Origin: Clostridiales bacterium
GTDB taxonomy: Bacteria > Bacillota > Clostridia > Christensenellales > Aristaeellaceae
NCBI GenBank assembly: GCA_004554085.1
Contig: SFNY01000008.1
Span: 1-47,385 of the forward strand
Direction: 5' to 3'
DNA: 47,385 nt
The position numbers were made by a program, and so were the translations under genes. This document shows positions 34,771 through 43,406 of the stretch, piece after piece; position 1 is the stretch's first letter, and each line of letters begins with the position of its first letter. Under the pieces are notes generated by a model. The model was not told where the DNA came from. It did not search any database and was given only the letters and a program-made list of their open reading frames with translations.

Positions 34771-36741
34771 TCAGGCGGCCTTGCGCGCCTTCAGGTACTG
34801 GTAGAGCACCTCGGCGACCGCATCCTCGCCGATGGAGCTGTCGATGCACAGGTCGTAGCCCTCGCAGCGATCCCACTCCATGCCGGTGATGGCGCGGTAG
34901 TAGGCGCTGCGGGCGGCGTCGGAGTGAGCGATGTTCTTCTTGGCCTCTGCCTCAGTGTCGCCGTACATCTCCATGACCTTGCGCATGCGGTAGGCCTTCG
35001 GCGCGCGGATGAAGATGCGGATCACGTCGGGGTGATCCCGAAGCACGTAGTCCGCGGCGCGGCCCACGATGACGCAGGAGCCATTCTCGGTAATGCGGTG
35101 CAGGATGCGATCCTGGGCCGTGACCGCCTGCTGCACCACGTCGGTGCTCAGGTACAGCTCGTGCAGGCGCTCGGGGGCGTTGCGGTTGAGGTCGGAGATG
35201 AAGTCCCTGGACAGGCCGCTCTCCTGGGCCGCAAGCGCCGTGACCTCCTTGTAGTAGCAGGGAATCTCCAGGCGCTGCGCCAGCTTCTGACCGATGCGCT
35301 TGCCTGCAGAGCCGTGCTGGCGGGCGATGGTGATGATCGGACCGGGGTGGGAGGGCCGGATGGCCGTCGCAGTGGTCGGGGCCGCGGGGGCTTGGCGGCC
35401 CAGCTCCCGCCACAGCTTCAGCATGACCACGGCGGTCACGGCCATGGCGAGCACGTCCGCGATGGGAGCCGCCCAGAAGATGCCCGTCACGCCCAGCAGC
35501 GCCGGAGCGATCAGCGAGAACAGGATCAGCAGCGCGTCGCGCAGGATGGACAGCGGCGCGGCCTGGCGGGCGTGGCCGATGGACTGCAAAAAGATGGCGC
35601 AGACCTTCTGCACGCAGGTCAGCAGGATCAGCATCAGATAGATACGCAGGCAGCGGGTGGCGAAGGCGAGGTAGAGCTCGCCGTCGGAGCCAAACATGCG
35701 GATGAATGCGCCGGGGATGGCCTCAAACAGCAGCGTGCACACGGCGCAGACGATGGCCGTCCACTTCAGCACCTGCTTCAGCAGCGCGCGCACGCGATCC
35801 ATGCGCTTCGCGCCGTAGTTGTAGCCGACGATGGGCTGCGCGCCCGCTGCGATGCCAATGGCGATGTTCAGCACGATCTGGAACAGCTTCATGATGACGA
35901 CGAAGGCCGCCAGCGGGATATCCGCGCCGTACTCCGAGCGCGCGCCGTACTTCACCAGCAGGATGTTGTTGACGATGGTGATGATCACGATGGACAGCTG
36001 GGTCAGCAGGCTGGATGTGCCCAGGGTCATGATCTGGCGCAGCAGCGCGGGATCGATGCGCAGACTGTCCCGACGCAGGCGGAAGGTCTTGCTGCGCAGC
36101 AGGTAGGCGGCGCACAGCAGGAAGCTGACGAACTGGCCGAGGATGGTGGCGTAGGCTGCGCCCCGGATGCCCAGCTTCAGGCCGAAGATGGCGATGGGGT
36201 CGCCAATGATGTTGATGATCGCCCCGGCAAACATCGCGCCCATGGCGTAGCGGGGACTGCCGTCGGCGCGGATAATGGAGGCCAGGGTGTTCTGGGTCAT
36301 CGCCAGAGGCATCATGGCGTAGATGATGAAGCCGTAGTCGCGCGCCATGGTGAGGGTGGCCTCCGTCGCGCCGATCAGCCGCAGCAGGCTGTCGCCCCAG
36401 AGGTAGCTGATTGCGATGAGCACAACGCCGGACAGGAAGGAGCACAGCGCGGCGTTGCCCACCGTGCGATGGAGCTGCTCCGTCTTGCCGCGGCCCAGCG
36501 ACACGCTCAGGTGCGCCGCCGCACCGTCGCCAAAGAACAGCGAGAGGCCCCAGCCCACCACGGTGATGGGGAAGATGATGCCCGTGGCCGCATTGCCCAG
36601 ATAGCCCACGCCGTTGCCGACGAAGATCTGGTCCACGATGTTGTACAGGCAGGAGATGATGAGCGACGCGATGCGGGGCAGGCAGAAGCGCCTGAGCAGC
36701 GTGCCAATCCTTTCCGTACCGAGGTAGTTGCTGTTTTCCAT
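34771..36741 (-). CDS. MATE-family transporter fused to a cytidylate-kinase-like domain
   Basis: 656 residues from ATG 36741 with GGAGGAAAG upstream. Residues 1 to about 447 are a MATE efflux transporter with twelve hydrophobic spans (VDQIFVGNGVGYLGNAA, QPIVGYNYGAKRMDRV). A Pro/Ala/Thr linker (about 448-464) leads to residues 465-656, which match the cytidylate-kinase-like family (Cytidylate_kin2): IITIARQHGSAGKRIGQKLA, CVIVGRAADYVL, RIFIRAPKAYRM. MATE proteins usually end near 450 residues, so the soluble domain is an addition, predicted cytoplasmic. The kinase-like domain lacks a standard GxxGxGKS loop, as is normal for this family. Function of the pair is unknown; nucleotide-dependent control of transport is one idea. 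Confidence 0.9.
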   Translation of the reverse strand: MENSNYLGTERIGTLLRRFCLPRIASLIISCLYNIVDQIFVGNGVGYLGNAATGIIFPITVVGWGLSLFFGDGAAAHLSVSLGRGKTEQLHRTVGNAALCSFLSGVVLIAISYLWGDSLLRLIGATEATLTMARDYGFIIYAMMPLAMTQNTLASIIRADGSPRYAMGAMFAGAIINIIGDPIAIFGLKLGIRGAAYATILGQFVSFLLCAAYLLRSKTFRLRRDSLRIDPALLRQIMTLGTSSLLTQLSIVIITIVNNILLVKYGARSEYGADIPLAAFVVIMKLFQIVLNIAIGIAAGAQPIVGYNYGAKRMDRVRALLKQVLKWTAIVCAVCTLLFEAIPGAFIRMFGSDGELYLAFATRCLRIYLMLILLTCVQKVCAIFLQSIGHARQAAPLSILRDALLILFSLIAPALLGVTGIFWAAPIADVLAMAVTAVVMLKLWRELGRQAPAAPTTATAIRPSHPGPIITIARQHGSAGKRIGQKLAQRLEIPCYYKEVTALAAQESGLSRDFISDLNRNAPERLHELYLSTDVVQQAVTAQDRILHRITENGSCVIVGRAADYVLRDHPDVIRIFIRAPKAYRMRKVMEMYGDTEAEAKKNIAHSDAARSAYYRAITGMEWDRCEGYDLCIDSSIGEDAVAEVLYQYLKARKAA

Positions 36742-36853
36742 AGCTTTCCTCCATTTCGGGCGCAAAAAAACACATGCGCGCCTTGTACCGTAATCAGATT
36801 TACGTGCAAAGCACCACATGTGTCGTTCAGGTCCCGATTCAGTTTTTACAGGG

Positions 36854-36883
36854 ATTATAGCACAGCGCATTTTTAAGAATCAA
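36854..36883 (-). promoter_or_regulatory. Promoter of the MATE-kinase gene
   Basis: Minus strand: TTGATT (36878-36883), an 18-base spacer, TATAAT (36854-36859). Confidence 0.6.
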
Positions 36884-36920
36884 GGCAGTGTTGGATGAAT
36901 TTTCCGCGCATGCGACGGTG

Positions 36921-36949
36921 TTGAAAACGCCGTCCGTCTGTGGTAAAAT
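36921..36949 (+). promoter_or_regulatory. Promoter of the S51 peptidase gene
   Basis: TTGAAA (36921-36926), 17 bases, TAAAAT (36944-36949), about 65 bases ahead of the start. Confidence 0.65.
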
Positions 36950-37013
36950 GATGCAATGAAGCGCGTCCGCATGTGCGGATTCGCAATCCACGAGATTCAA
37001 GGAGCGTTTCCAT

Positions 37014-37751
37014 ATGCATCTGTTTCTGACCAGCAGCCCCTGCAACGACGACGTGCCCGCGGGCGTGGAGCTGCCCTGCATCTTCAATGAGGAAAACGGC
37101 TTTGTGGTGAACCTGTGCGACCGCGTGCCGCCGAACGCCCATCTGCTGGTGATTGCGGCGGATCCGCTGGCCTTCGACGGCAACGACGAGATGGCCGATA
37201 CCTTCGCCGCCTGCTTTGAATACCACGGCATGCAGCTTGCGTCGGTGGACGTCTGCGACGCCCGCACGGAAAACTGGACGGAGGATCTGGTCTACGGCAG
37301 CGACGTGATCATCCTCGGCGGCGGCCATGTGCCCACCGAAAACGCCTTCTTCCAGCGCATCGGCCTGCGCGATCTGCTGGAGGACTACGAGGGCGTGGTC
37401 ATCGGCATCAGCGCCGGCTCCATGAACTGCGCGTCCATCGTCTACGCCCAGCCGGAGCTGCCCGGCGAGGCCGTGGATCCCGCCTACCAGCGCTACCTCT
37501 CCGGCCTGGGCCTGACCGACATCATGGTGCTGCCCCACTACCAGAAGGTGAAGGACGTCATCATCGACGGCCTGCGGCTCTACGAGGATGTGACCTACGG
37601 TGACAGCCATGACAACCCCTTCCTGGCCATCGTGGACGGCAGCTACGTGCTCGTCGAGAACGGAACCAGCGTGCTCTTCGGAGAGGGCTACTGCATCGAG
37701 AACGGCGAAATCGAACAAATCTGCGAACCGGGCTGTGCGGTGGAGCTGTAA
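37014..37751 (+). CDS. Peptidase S51 / dipeptidase E family protein
   Basis: 245 residues; AAGGAGCG upstream. The nucleophile elbow GISAGSMN holds Ser133; IILGGGHVPTEN and VLPHYQ match the S51 fold (class I glutamine-amidotransferase-like). Members include PepE, which cleaves Asp-X dipeptides, and cyanophycinase. Cytoplasmic, no signal peptide. Divergent from the MATE gene and followed by the glycine-riboswitch region. Confidence 0.88.
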   Translation: MHLFLTSSPCNDDVPAGVELPCIFNEENGFVVNLCDRVPPNAHLLVIAADPLAFDGNDEMADTFAACFEYHGMQLASVDVCDARTENWTEDLVYGSDVIILGGGHVPTENAFFQRIGLRDLLEDYEGVVIGISAGSMNCASIVYAQPELPGEAVDPAYQRYLSGLGLTDIMVLPHYQKVKDVIIDGLRLYEDVTYGDSHDNPFLAIVDGSYVLVENGTSVLFGEGYCIENGEIEQICEPGCAVEL

Positions 37752-37806
37752 GGCGAACATTTTTACGGAGAAAGGGAAAGAATCTGCGGAAAAATGCCTG
37801 GGAATG

Positions 37807-37835
37807 TTGACTGGGCTATACAGCTGTGGTATAAT
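37807..37835 (+). promoter_or_regulatory. Promoter of the riboswitch-glyA transcript
   Basis: TTGACT (37807-37812), 17 bases, TATAAT (37830-37835). Transcription would begin near 37842, giving a leader of about 360 bases. The first part contains a stable hairpin with a GAAA loop (37866-37891) before the aptamers. Confidence 0.8.
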
Positions 37836-37926
37836 TCAGATTAGGCAAGCCGTAGGCTTGGCCGGGTCGCTCACTCGAAAGAGGGAGCGACAATCTGGGA
37901 ACAATTGCATAAGAAGGCCGTTTGAA

Positions 37927-38096
37927 GCTTGCAGGAGAGCGGACGCAAGTCCCGCCGAAGGAGTACACTCTCAGGCGTTCCCCGTGGGAATGAGGACTGT
38001 GGGCAGACGGCACTCTGGAGACGCCCGCCACAGAGGCGGGGGCCGAAGGGGCAAAGCGCACGCGCGCGAATCTCTCAGGCAAAAGGACAGAGCGGC
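37927..38096 (+). ncRNA. Tandem glycine riboswitch
   Basis: Two glycine (gcvT-type) aptamers lie in tandem. Aptamer 1 (about 37929-38009) has AGGAGAGCGG, GCCGAAGGAG and CTCTCAGGC. Aptamer 2 (about 38010-38096) has ACTCTGGAGA, GCCGAAGGGGC and the closing AATCTCTCAGGC, AAAAGGACAGAG. Where aptamer 2 has AAAA after CAGGC, aptamer 1 has a small hairpin (37978-37990, TTCCC/GGGAA) in a longer insertion. Downstream is a terminator. The riboswitch controls glyA. Whether glycine turns glyA on or off cannot be settled by eye: GGACAGAG of aptamer 2 can pair with CTCTGT at 38122-38127, next to the terminator arm. Confidence 0.93.
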
Positions 38097-38125
38097 AACC
38101 TCATCAAAGGGGTGTGTCTGTCTCT

Positions 38126-38155
38126 GTGACCGCGCAAACGGTCACATTTCTTTTT
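38126..38155 (+). terminator. Riboswitch expression-platform terminator
   Basis: A 7-bp stem GTGACCG/CGGTCAC (38126-38132 with 38139-38145) followed by ATTTCTTTTT, located between aptamer 2 and glyA. It fits ligand-controlled early termination. Confidence 0.8.
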
Positions 38156-38201
38156 GTCCCTTCGATGGCAAAAAAGAATGAAAATCAGGAGGACACAGAC
38201 C

Positions 38202-39452
38202 ATGCAGCAGCAGAACATCGACTTCATTCGCAACTCCGATCCGGTCATCGCCGACATCATGGCCCGGGAGCTGGGCCGTCAGCGCGCCAACCTCGAGCTG
38301 ATCGCGTCCGAGAACATCGTCTCCCCGGCGGTGATGGCCGCGATGGGATCCATGCTGACCAACAAGTATGCCGAGGGCTATCCGGGCAAGCGCTACTACG
38401 GCGGCTGCGAATTTGTCGATCAGATCGAAAACGTGTGCATCGACCGGGCGAAGCAGCTCTTCGGGGCGAAGTATGCAAACGTCCAGCCCCACAGCGGTTC
38501 CCAGGCGAACAACGCGGCCTATCTGGCGCTGTGCAAGCCCGGCGACACCGTGATGGGCATGGATCTGAGCAACGGCGGACACCTGACCCACGGCTGTCCG
38601 GCGAACTTCTCCGGCAAGTTCTACAACATCGTGCCCTACGGCTGCGACCCAGCCACCGGACGCATCGACTACGACGAGGTGCGCGCGCTTGCGCTGAAGC
38701 ACCGTCCGCGAATGATCATCGCTGGCGCGTCGGCCTATCCCCGGGTGATCGATTTCGCCCGCTTCGGCGAGATTGCCAGGGAGTGCGGCGCGTACCTGAT
38801 GGTGGACATGGCCCACATCGCCGGTCTGGTGGCGGCGGGCGAGCATCCCAGCCCGATTCCCTATGCGGATGTGGTAACCACCACCAACCACAAGACCCTG
38901 CGCGGCCCCCGCGGCGGCATGATCTTCACCAACGATGAGGCGATTGCCAAGAAGATCAACTCCGCCATCTTCCCCGGCGGACAGGGCGGCCCGCTGATGC
39001 ATGTCATCGCGGCCAAGGCCGTGGCGCTGAAGGAGGCGCTCCAGCCCGAGTTCAAGGCGTATCAGCACGCCATCGTGGAGAACGCCCGCATCATCGCGGA
39101 CGTGCTCGATCAGAATGGTGTGAAGCTGGTCACCGGCGGCACCGACAACCACCTGATGCTGGTGGATCTGCGCGGCGAGGCCATCAGCGGCCGCGAGCTG
39201 GAGGAGCGTCTGGATCGCGTACGCATCACCGTGAACAAGAACAAGATCCCCGGCGATCCCCGTCCGGCCTCCGAGACTTCCGGCATCCGCGTGGGCACGC
39301 CCGCGGTCACCGCCCGGGGCTTCCGCGCCGCCGAGGCGAAGGAGGTGGGCGAGCTGCTGGCCCTGGCCATCCACGACTTCGACGCGAAGCAGGGCGAGAT
39401 CGTGGAGCGCGTGGACGCGCTGTGCAGCCGCTTCTCGCTGTACGAGGACTGA
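38202..39452 (+). CDS. glyA: Serine hydroxymethyltransferase
   Basis: 416 residues; CAGGAGGACAC precedes ATG 38202. A PLP enzyme that interconverts serine and glycine with tetrahydrofolate. Family marks: ELIASENIVSP, YAEGYPGKRYYGGC, QPHSGSQAN, DMAHIAGL and the PLP lysine in TTNHKTLRGPRGG (Lys231). Cytoplasmic. Expression is under the tandem glycine riboswitch in its leader, so the enzyme responds to glycine level. Length is normal for bacterial SHMT. Confidence 0.98.
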   Translation: MQQQNIDFIRNSDPVIADIMARELGRQRANLELIASENIVSPAVMAAMGSMLTNKYAEGYPGKRYYGGCEFVDQIENVCIDRAKQLFGAKYANVQPHSGSQANNAAYLALCKPGDTVMGMDLSNGGHLTHGCPANFSGKFYNIVPYGCDPATGRIDYDEVRALALKHRPRMIIAGASAYPRVIDFARFGEIARECGAYLMVDMAHIAGLVAAGEHPSPIPYADVVTTTNHKTLRGPRGGMIFTNDEAIAKKINSAIFPGGQGGPLMHVIAAKAVALKEALQPEFKAYQHAIVENARIIADVLDQNGVKLVTGGTDNHLMLVDLRGEAISGRELEERLDRVRITVNKNKIPGDPRPASETSGIRVGTPAVTARGFRAAEAKEVGELLALAIHDFDAKQGEIVERVDALCSRFSLYED

Positions 39453-39458
39453 GCATAC

Positions 39459-39489
39459 AGAACCCGACCGTTTGATGCGGTCGGGTTCT
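39459..39489. terminator. Terminator between convergent glyA and epimerase genes
   Basis: A perfect 12-bp stem (39459-39470 with 39478-39489) with a 7-nt loop; the T-run is weak. It lies six bases after the glyA stop and 13 before the end of the facing gene. Confidence 0.65.
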
Positions 39490-39502
39490 TGCATATCCGG
39501 GG

Positions 39503-40378
39503 TCAGGCCTTCGGCAGTAGAATCTCGTAGCTGCGCTCGAAGCGCCCGCCTGCAGGCAGCAGGTTGACGTTGGGCTTTTCCCGCAGTTCGCCCTCGAAGC
39601 CGGAGTCATCACAGCGCCCGGCCCAGGGCTCCAGGCACACGAAGGGCGCGCCCACCACCGACCAGACGCCGAAGTTGGGGAAGCCCGGGCAGCGCATGCC
39701 CACACGGGGCGTGCCGTTCCTGCCGCACAGCCATACCTCGTCGATCTGTCCACCATCGAAGATCATTGCGTCGCGGGTAAACAGCTCGTCGGACAGCTCC
39801 AGCATGCCGTCTGCAAGAACCAGCGCGTGCGCATCCTCCGGGCGCGCCGTGCCGCTGTCGGGGTCGAGCAGGATGTAGTGCAACGCGTCTGTATCGGGGA
39901 AGCGCAGCGCATAGTCCGCCTTGGAATCCTCCGCGCGCTCGAAGCAGAAGGCCGGGTGTCCGCCGATGGTGAAGGCCATCTCGCGGTCACATAAATTGTC
40001 CACGATCCATGTGACGCGCAGGCTCCGCCCCTCCAGCGCATAGCGGATGCGCAGCTCGAAATCGTAGGGGTAGCGCTCCCGGGTCTGCGCGTCGGAGCGC
40101 AGCAGCCAGGTGGCGCTGCGTTTGTCCGAGGCCTCGCAGATAAAGTCGCGATCCCGGGCGAAGCCGTGCTGGCTGGTGGGGTAGGCTGTGCCGTCGATGC
40201 GCATTACATTCTGCCAGGTCTTGCCCACGTTGGGGAACAGGATGGGGGAGCGCCGCTTCCAGTAGCGCGCATCGCCGTTCCAGAGCAGTTCGGTTCCGGC
40301 ACAGCGGTCGTAGATGGACATCAGCTCCGCGCCCAGATCGGCGATCTCCACCCGCAGGTATTCGTTGGTCAGGATCAT
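39503..40378 (-). CDS. Aldose 1-epimerase family protein (LacX-like)
   Basis: 291 residues from ATG 40378 with AAGGAGG upstream. Galactose-mutarotase-like fold: SPILFPNVG, HGFARDRDF (His of the NxHGFAR-type motif), TIGGHPAFCF (second histidine) and a glutamate in VCLEPWAGRCDD. LacX-type proteins are mutarotase relatives; the precise sugar is unknown. It would interconvert sugar anomers in the cytoplasm. Transcribed from a promoter at 40416-40444, divergent from the cupin gene. Confidence 0.88.
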   Translation of the reverse strand: MILTNEYLRVEIADLGAELMSIYDRCAGTELLWNGDARYWKRRSPILFPNVGKTWQNVMRIDGTAYPTSQHGFARDRDFICEASDKRSATWLLRSDAQTRERYPYDFELRIRYALEGRSLRVTWIVDNLCDREMAFTIGGHPAFCFERAEDSKADYALRFPDTDALHYILLDPDSGTARPEDAHALVLADGMLELSDELFTRDAMIFDGGQIDEVWLCGRNGTPRVGMRCPGFPNFGVWSVVGAPFVCLEPWAGRCDDSGFEGELREKPNVNLLPAGGRFERSYEILLPKA

Positions 40379-40415
40379 GTGTCTGCCTCCTTGCATTTGT
40401 GGTTTCCTTGTCCCA

Positions 40416-40444
40416 ATTTTACCACATGCCGCGTGTGTTTTCCA
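40416..40444 (-). promoter_or_regulatory. Promoter of the aldose epimerase gene
   Basis: Minus strand: TGGAAA (40439-40444), 17 bases, TAAAAT (40416-40421), 38 bases before the start. Confidence 0.55.
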
Positions 40445-40520
40445 GCGCGGAAGCGGCAGGATTTTGCCCCCAAGGCGGCGAAATCTTCATCAGAATACGA
40501 ATGCGAAGGGATGGTTTGCA

Positions 40521-40979
40521 ATGCGCGCAGATGAATTGCTGGCGAGGTTCCGTCTGGAGCCCCACGTGGAGGGCGGCTCCTTCCGGGAGCTGGACGCGGG
40601 GGAGGAGCGCTTCCCCGGACGCGCGCCCTCGGGCGCAATCTACTACTACCTCGGGCCGCAGGAGCACTCCGAATTCCACCTGTTGGACAGTGACGAGTAC
40701 TGGCTGTGGCATGTGGGCAGCTCGCTGGAGATCTGGACGGTGGACGGGGACGGAGAGCTGCGCACCTGCCGCCTGGGCCTGAACGAGGGCGAGGAGCCCT
40801 GTGTGCTGCTGCGCGCGGGCGTGATCTTCGGCGCGCGGCATATACCGGGAGAAACGGATGACGGCACGCTGGTGAGCTGCGTCACCGCGCCGCGCTTCTC
40901 CTACGAGCACTACCGCATCCTCCCGAAGGCGGAGATGCTGGAGAAGTACCCCGGCTCCGCCGCGTTCTATGAGGATTAA
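40521..40979 (+). CDS. DUF985 cupin-fold protein
   Basis: 152 residues from ATG 40521, with GAAGGGA upstream; the in-frame extension to 40314 runs through non-coding and antisense sequence and is discarded. Cupin_5/DUF985 traits: LEPHVEGGSFRE, AIYYYLGPQEHSEFHLLDSDEYWLWHVG and GVIFGARHIPGE. Cupin barrel, cytoplasmic, unknown reaction. Single gene closed by a terminator. Confidence 0.88.
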   Translation: MRADELLARFRLEPHVEGGSFRELDAGEERFPGRAPSGAIYYYLGPQEHSEFHLLDSDEYWLWHVGSSLEIWTVDGDGELRTCRLGLNEGEEPCVLLRAGVIFGARHIPGETDDGTLVSCVTAPRFSYEHYRILPKAEMLEKYPGSAAFYED

Positions 40980-40988
40980 AATGGAAAT

Positions 40989-41025
40989 GTCCGAATGCGA
41001 TGCGTCATTCGGACGTTTTCGTTTT
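40989..41025 (+). terminator. Terminator after the cupin gene
   Basis: A perfect 9-bp stem (40989-40997 with 41006-41014) followed by GTTTTCGTTTT, nine bases after the stop. Confidence 0.8.
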
Positions 41026-41035
41026 GGAAGATGAT

Positions 41036-41710
41036 TCAGCTCAGCGCGATGGCCACGCAGTCGCGGATGTCCTGCACCTCGTACTCCGCGTGCAGGCTCT
41101 CGGGAAGCGCCTTGCCCCTGGGATTGTACCAGCACATGTCCACGCCCGCGCGGTTCGCGCCTAGAACGTCGCTCTGAACGCCGTCGCCGATCATCAGCGC
41201 CTCCTCCGGGGCCAGGCCGTCCAGTGCGATCTCGAAGATCCGGGGATCTGGCTTGGACGCGCCCACCTCCTGGGAGATGACCACGCCGTGCACCCAGTCC
41301 CCGAGGCCGGAGCAGGCCAGGCGGCGCTTTTGGATCACCGTGATGCCGTTGGTCAGCAGGATCACCTCGCGCTCTGCGGCGATGGCGCGCAGGGTCTCCA
41401 GGGCGTTGGGCAGGGGGATGGCCTGCTGGCCCAGCAGCTCGGCAAAGCGGTCGGCCACCCGCGCGGGATCGTCGTCTCGGTTCTTTGTCGCAAGAAAGCG
41501 GCGGAAGCGCTCCACATGCAGCACCTCCTGGCTCATCTCGCCCCGCTCCAGCGCCCGCCAGCAGGCGTTGTTGATGGCCTCGTACTCATCGTAGACGGTG
41601 GGCGAGGACAGATTCAGCTCCGCCATCAGCTGGTTCACGGCGTTGCGGTTGCCGGGCTGGAAGTCGAAGATGGTGTCGTCAATGTCCATGAGGATTCTCT
41701 TGTAGCGCAT
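41036..41710 (-). CDS. yjjG: YjjG-family noncanonical pyrimidine nucleotidase (HAD)
   Basis: 224 residues; AGGAGGGC upstream. HAD motifs are complete: I, MDIDDTIFDF (Asp9, Asp11); II, LLTNG; III, lysine in GASKPDPRIF; IV, MIGDGVQSD. YjjG enzymes dephosphorylate pyrimidine nucleoside monophosphates, including damaged ones, as house-cleaning. Cytoplasmic. Its own promoter lies at 41740-41768. Confidence 0.88.
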   Translation of the reverse strand: MRYKRILMDIDDTIFDFQPGNRNAVNQLMAELNLSSPTVYDEYEAINNACWRALERGEMSQEVLHVERFRRFLATKNRDDDPARVADRFAELLGQQAIPLPNALETLRAIAAEREVILLTNGITVIQKRRLACSGLGDWVHGVVISQEVGASKPDPRIFEIALDGLAPEEALMIGDGVQSDVLGANRAGVDMCWYNPRGKALPESLHAEYEVQDIRDCVAIALS

Positions 41711-41739
41711 GGATGCCCTCCTGAGGATGATCTCGATTC

Positions 41740-41768
41740 AGTATAGCATGATTTCTCGACGTTTTCAA
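41740..41768 (-). promoter_or_regulatory. Promoter of the yjjG-like gene
   Basis: Minus strand: TTGAAA (41763-41768), 17 bases, TATACT (41740-41745). Confidence 0.7.
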
Positions 41769-41901
41769 CGGTATGGGGCGAATTGCGACGAATGAAGCTG
41801 CATCTCCGTGCAAAAAATATTTCGAAGCGCAGAATGAAGGAAAAACTGCGTTAGATGGGGAGGCTTTGGCGCTGAAAGCTGCAAAATATGGCGAAAGAAC
41901 G

Positions 41902-41930
41902 TTGAAATGCCGTAAGATTTGTGGTATAGT
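41902..41930 (+). promoter_or_regulatory. Promoter of the NSS transporter gene
   Basis: TTGAAA (41902-41907), 17 bases, TATAGT (41925-41930). A TATAAT also ends at 41935 but with poor spacing. Confidence 0.65.
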
Positions 41931-41999
41931 ATAATGGTTGCGCGATGCGGCAAGGGAGCCGTGCGCAGATGTTGGATGAAATCGAGAGGGATTGAAACA

Positions 42000-43406
42000 A
42001 TGCAGCAGGAAAAGAAACGCAACACCTTTGCGGGGAGCATTGGCTTCGTGCTCGCGGCCGCCGGCAGCGCCGTGGGCCTGGGCAACATCTGGCGCTTCCC
42101 CTATCTGGCCGCCAAGGACGGCGGCGGCATGTTCCTGGTGGTGTATCTGGTGCTGGCGCTGACCTTCGGCTTTACGCTGCTGGCCTCGGAGCTGGCCATC
42201 GGACGCAAGACCCGCCGGAGCGCGCTACACGCATATAGCGCGCTGGACAGGCGCTTCGGTCCGCTGGGCTTCATCGCCTGCCTGGTGCCGCTGATCATTC
42301 TTCCGTACTACTGCTCCATCGGCGGCTGGGTGATGAAGTATTGCCTGCTCTATCTGACGGGTCAGGGTGCGAAAGCCACCGCCGACGGCTTCTTCACCGG
42401 CTTTATCACCAGTCCGGTGGAGCCCATCGTGTTCGGCCTTCTGTTCGTGCTGCTGGTGGCGTTCATCATCTTCCGGGGCGTGAACAAGGGCATCGAGTCC
42501 TCGTCCAAGCTCATCATGCCCGTGCTGCTGGTGCTGGTGCTGGGCATCGCGGTCTTTTCGCTGACAATCTCCCACACCGACGCGGACGGCGTGACCCGCA
42601 CCGGCATGCAGGGCCTGAAGATTCTGGTGGTGCCCGACTTCAAGGGCCTGACCCTGCGCGGCTTCTTCACGGTGCTGATGGACGCGATGGGCCAGCTGTT
42701 CTACAGCATCAGCGTGGCGATGGGCATCATGGTGACCTACGGCTCCTATGTGCAGGACAAGGCCAACCTGAGCAAGTCCATCAACCAGATCGAGATCTTC
42801 GACACCGTGGTGGCCTTCCTGGCGGCGGTGATGATCATCCCGGCGGTGTACACCTTCATGGGCCGCGAGGGCATGGACGCTTCCGGCCCCAGCCTGATGT
42901 TCGTGTCGCTGCCGAAGGTGTTTGAAGCCATGGGCGGCGTGGGTCACGTGATCGGCGCGCTGTTCTTCCTGATGGTGTTCTTCGCAGCGCTCACCAGCGC
43001 GGTCTCCGTGATGGAGGCCATCGTGGCCTGCCTGATGGATCAGTTCCACCTGGAGCGCTCCAGGGCCACGATCATCGAGACGGTGCTCTGCCTGGTCATG
43101 GCACTGTTCGTGTGCCTGGGCTACAATGCGCTCTACTTCGACATCCTGCTGCCCAATGGCAGTCATGCGCAGCTGCTGGATGTGATGGACTACATCAGCA
43201 ACAACTTCCTGATGCCTGTGGTGGCCATCGGTACCTGCATTCTGATCGGCTGGGTGGTCAAGCCCAGAACCGTGATCGACGAGATCGAGCGCAACGGCTG
43301 CGGCTTCGGGCGCAAAAAGCTGTACGTGGCCATGATCAAGGTCGTCGCGCCGATCCTGCTGACCGTGCTGCTGCTCAAGTCGGTGGGCATCCTGACGGTG
43401 ATCTGA
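42000..43406 (+). CDS. Neurotransmitter:sodium symporter family transporter
   Basis: 468 residues from ATG 42000 with GAGGG upstream. SNF/NSS family: the first helix has AAAGSAVGLGNIWRFPYL, the sodium- and substrate-binding motif; the second has GGGMFLVVYLV. About twelve hydrophobic spans, LeuT-like fold. Bacterial members import amino acids (leucine, tryptophan, tyrosine, alanine) with sodium. The substrate is not evident. Confidence 0.93.
   Translation: MQQEKKRNTFAGSIGFVLAAAGSAVGLGNIWRFPYLAAKDGGGMFLVVYLVLALTFGFTLLASELAIGRKTRRSALHAYSALDRRFGPLGFIACLVPLIILPYYCSIGGWVMKYCLLYLTGQGAKATADGFFTGFITSPVEPIVFGLLFVLLVAFIIFRGVNKGIESSSKLIMPVLLVLVLGIAVFSLTISHTDADGVTRTGMQGLKILVVPDFKGLTLRGFFTVLMDAMGQLFYSISVAMGIMVTYGSYVQDKANLSKSINQIEIFDTVVAFLAAVMIIPAVYTFMGREGMDASGPSLMFVSLPKVFEAMGGVGHVIGALFFLMVFFAALTSAVSVMEAIVACLMDQFHLERSRATIIETVLCLVMALFVCLGYNALYFDILLPNGSHAQLLDVMDYISNNFLMPVVAIGTCILIGWVVKPRTVIDEIERNGCGFGRKKLYVAMIKVVAPILLTVLLLKSVGILTVI

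Noticed and set aside
34762..36876. A 704-codon plus-strand frame opposite the MATE-kinase gene
   Set aside because: Antisense shadow with Asp/His/Gln-rich composition and no recognisable domain.
36871..37013. Cytidylate-kinase domain as a separate gene
   Set aside because: No stop, start or ribosome binding site occurs between the MATE part and the kinase-like part; the frame is continuous from 36741 to 34771.
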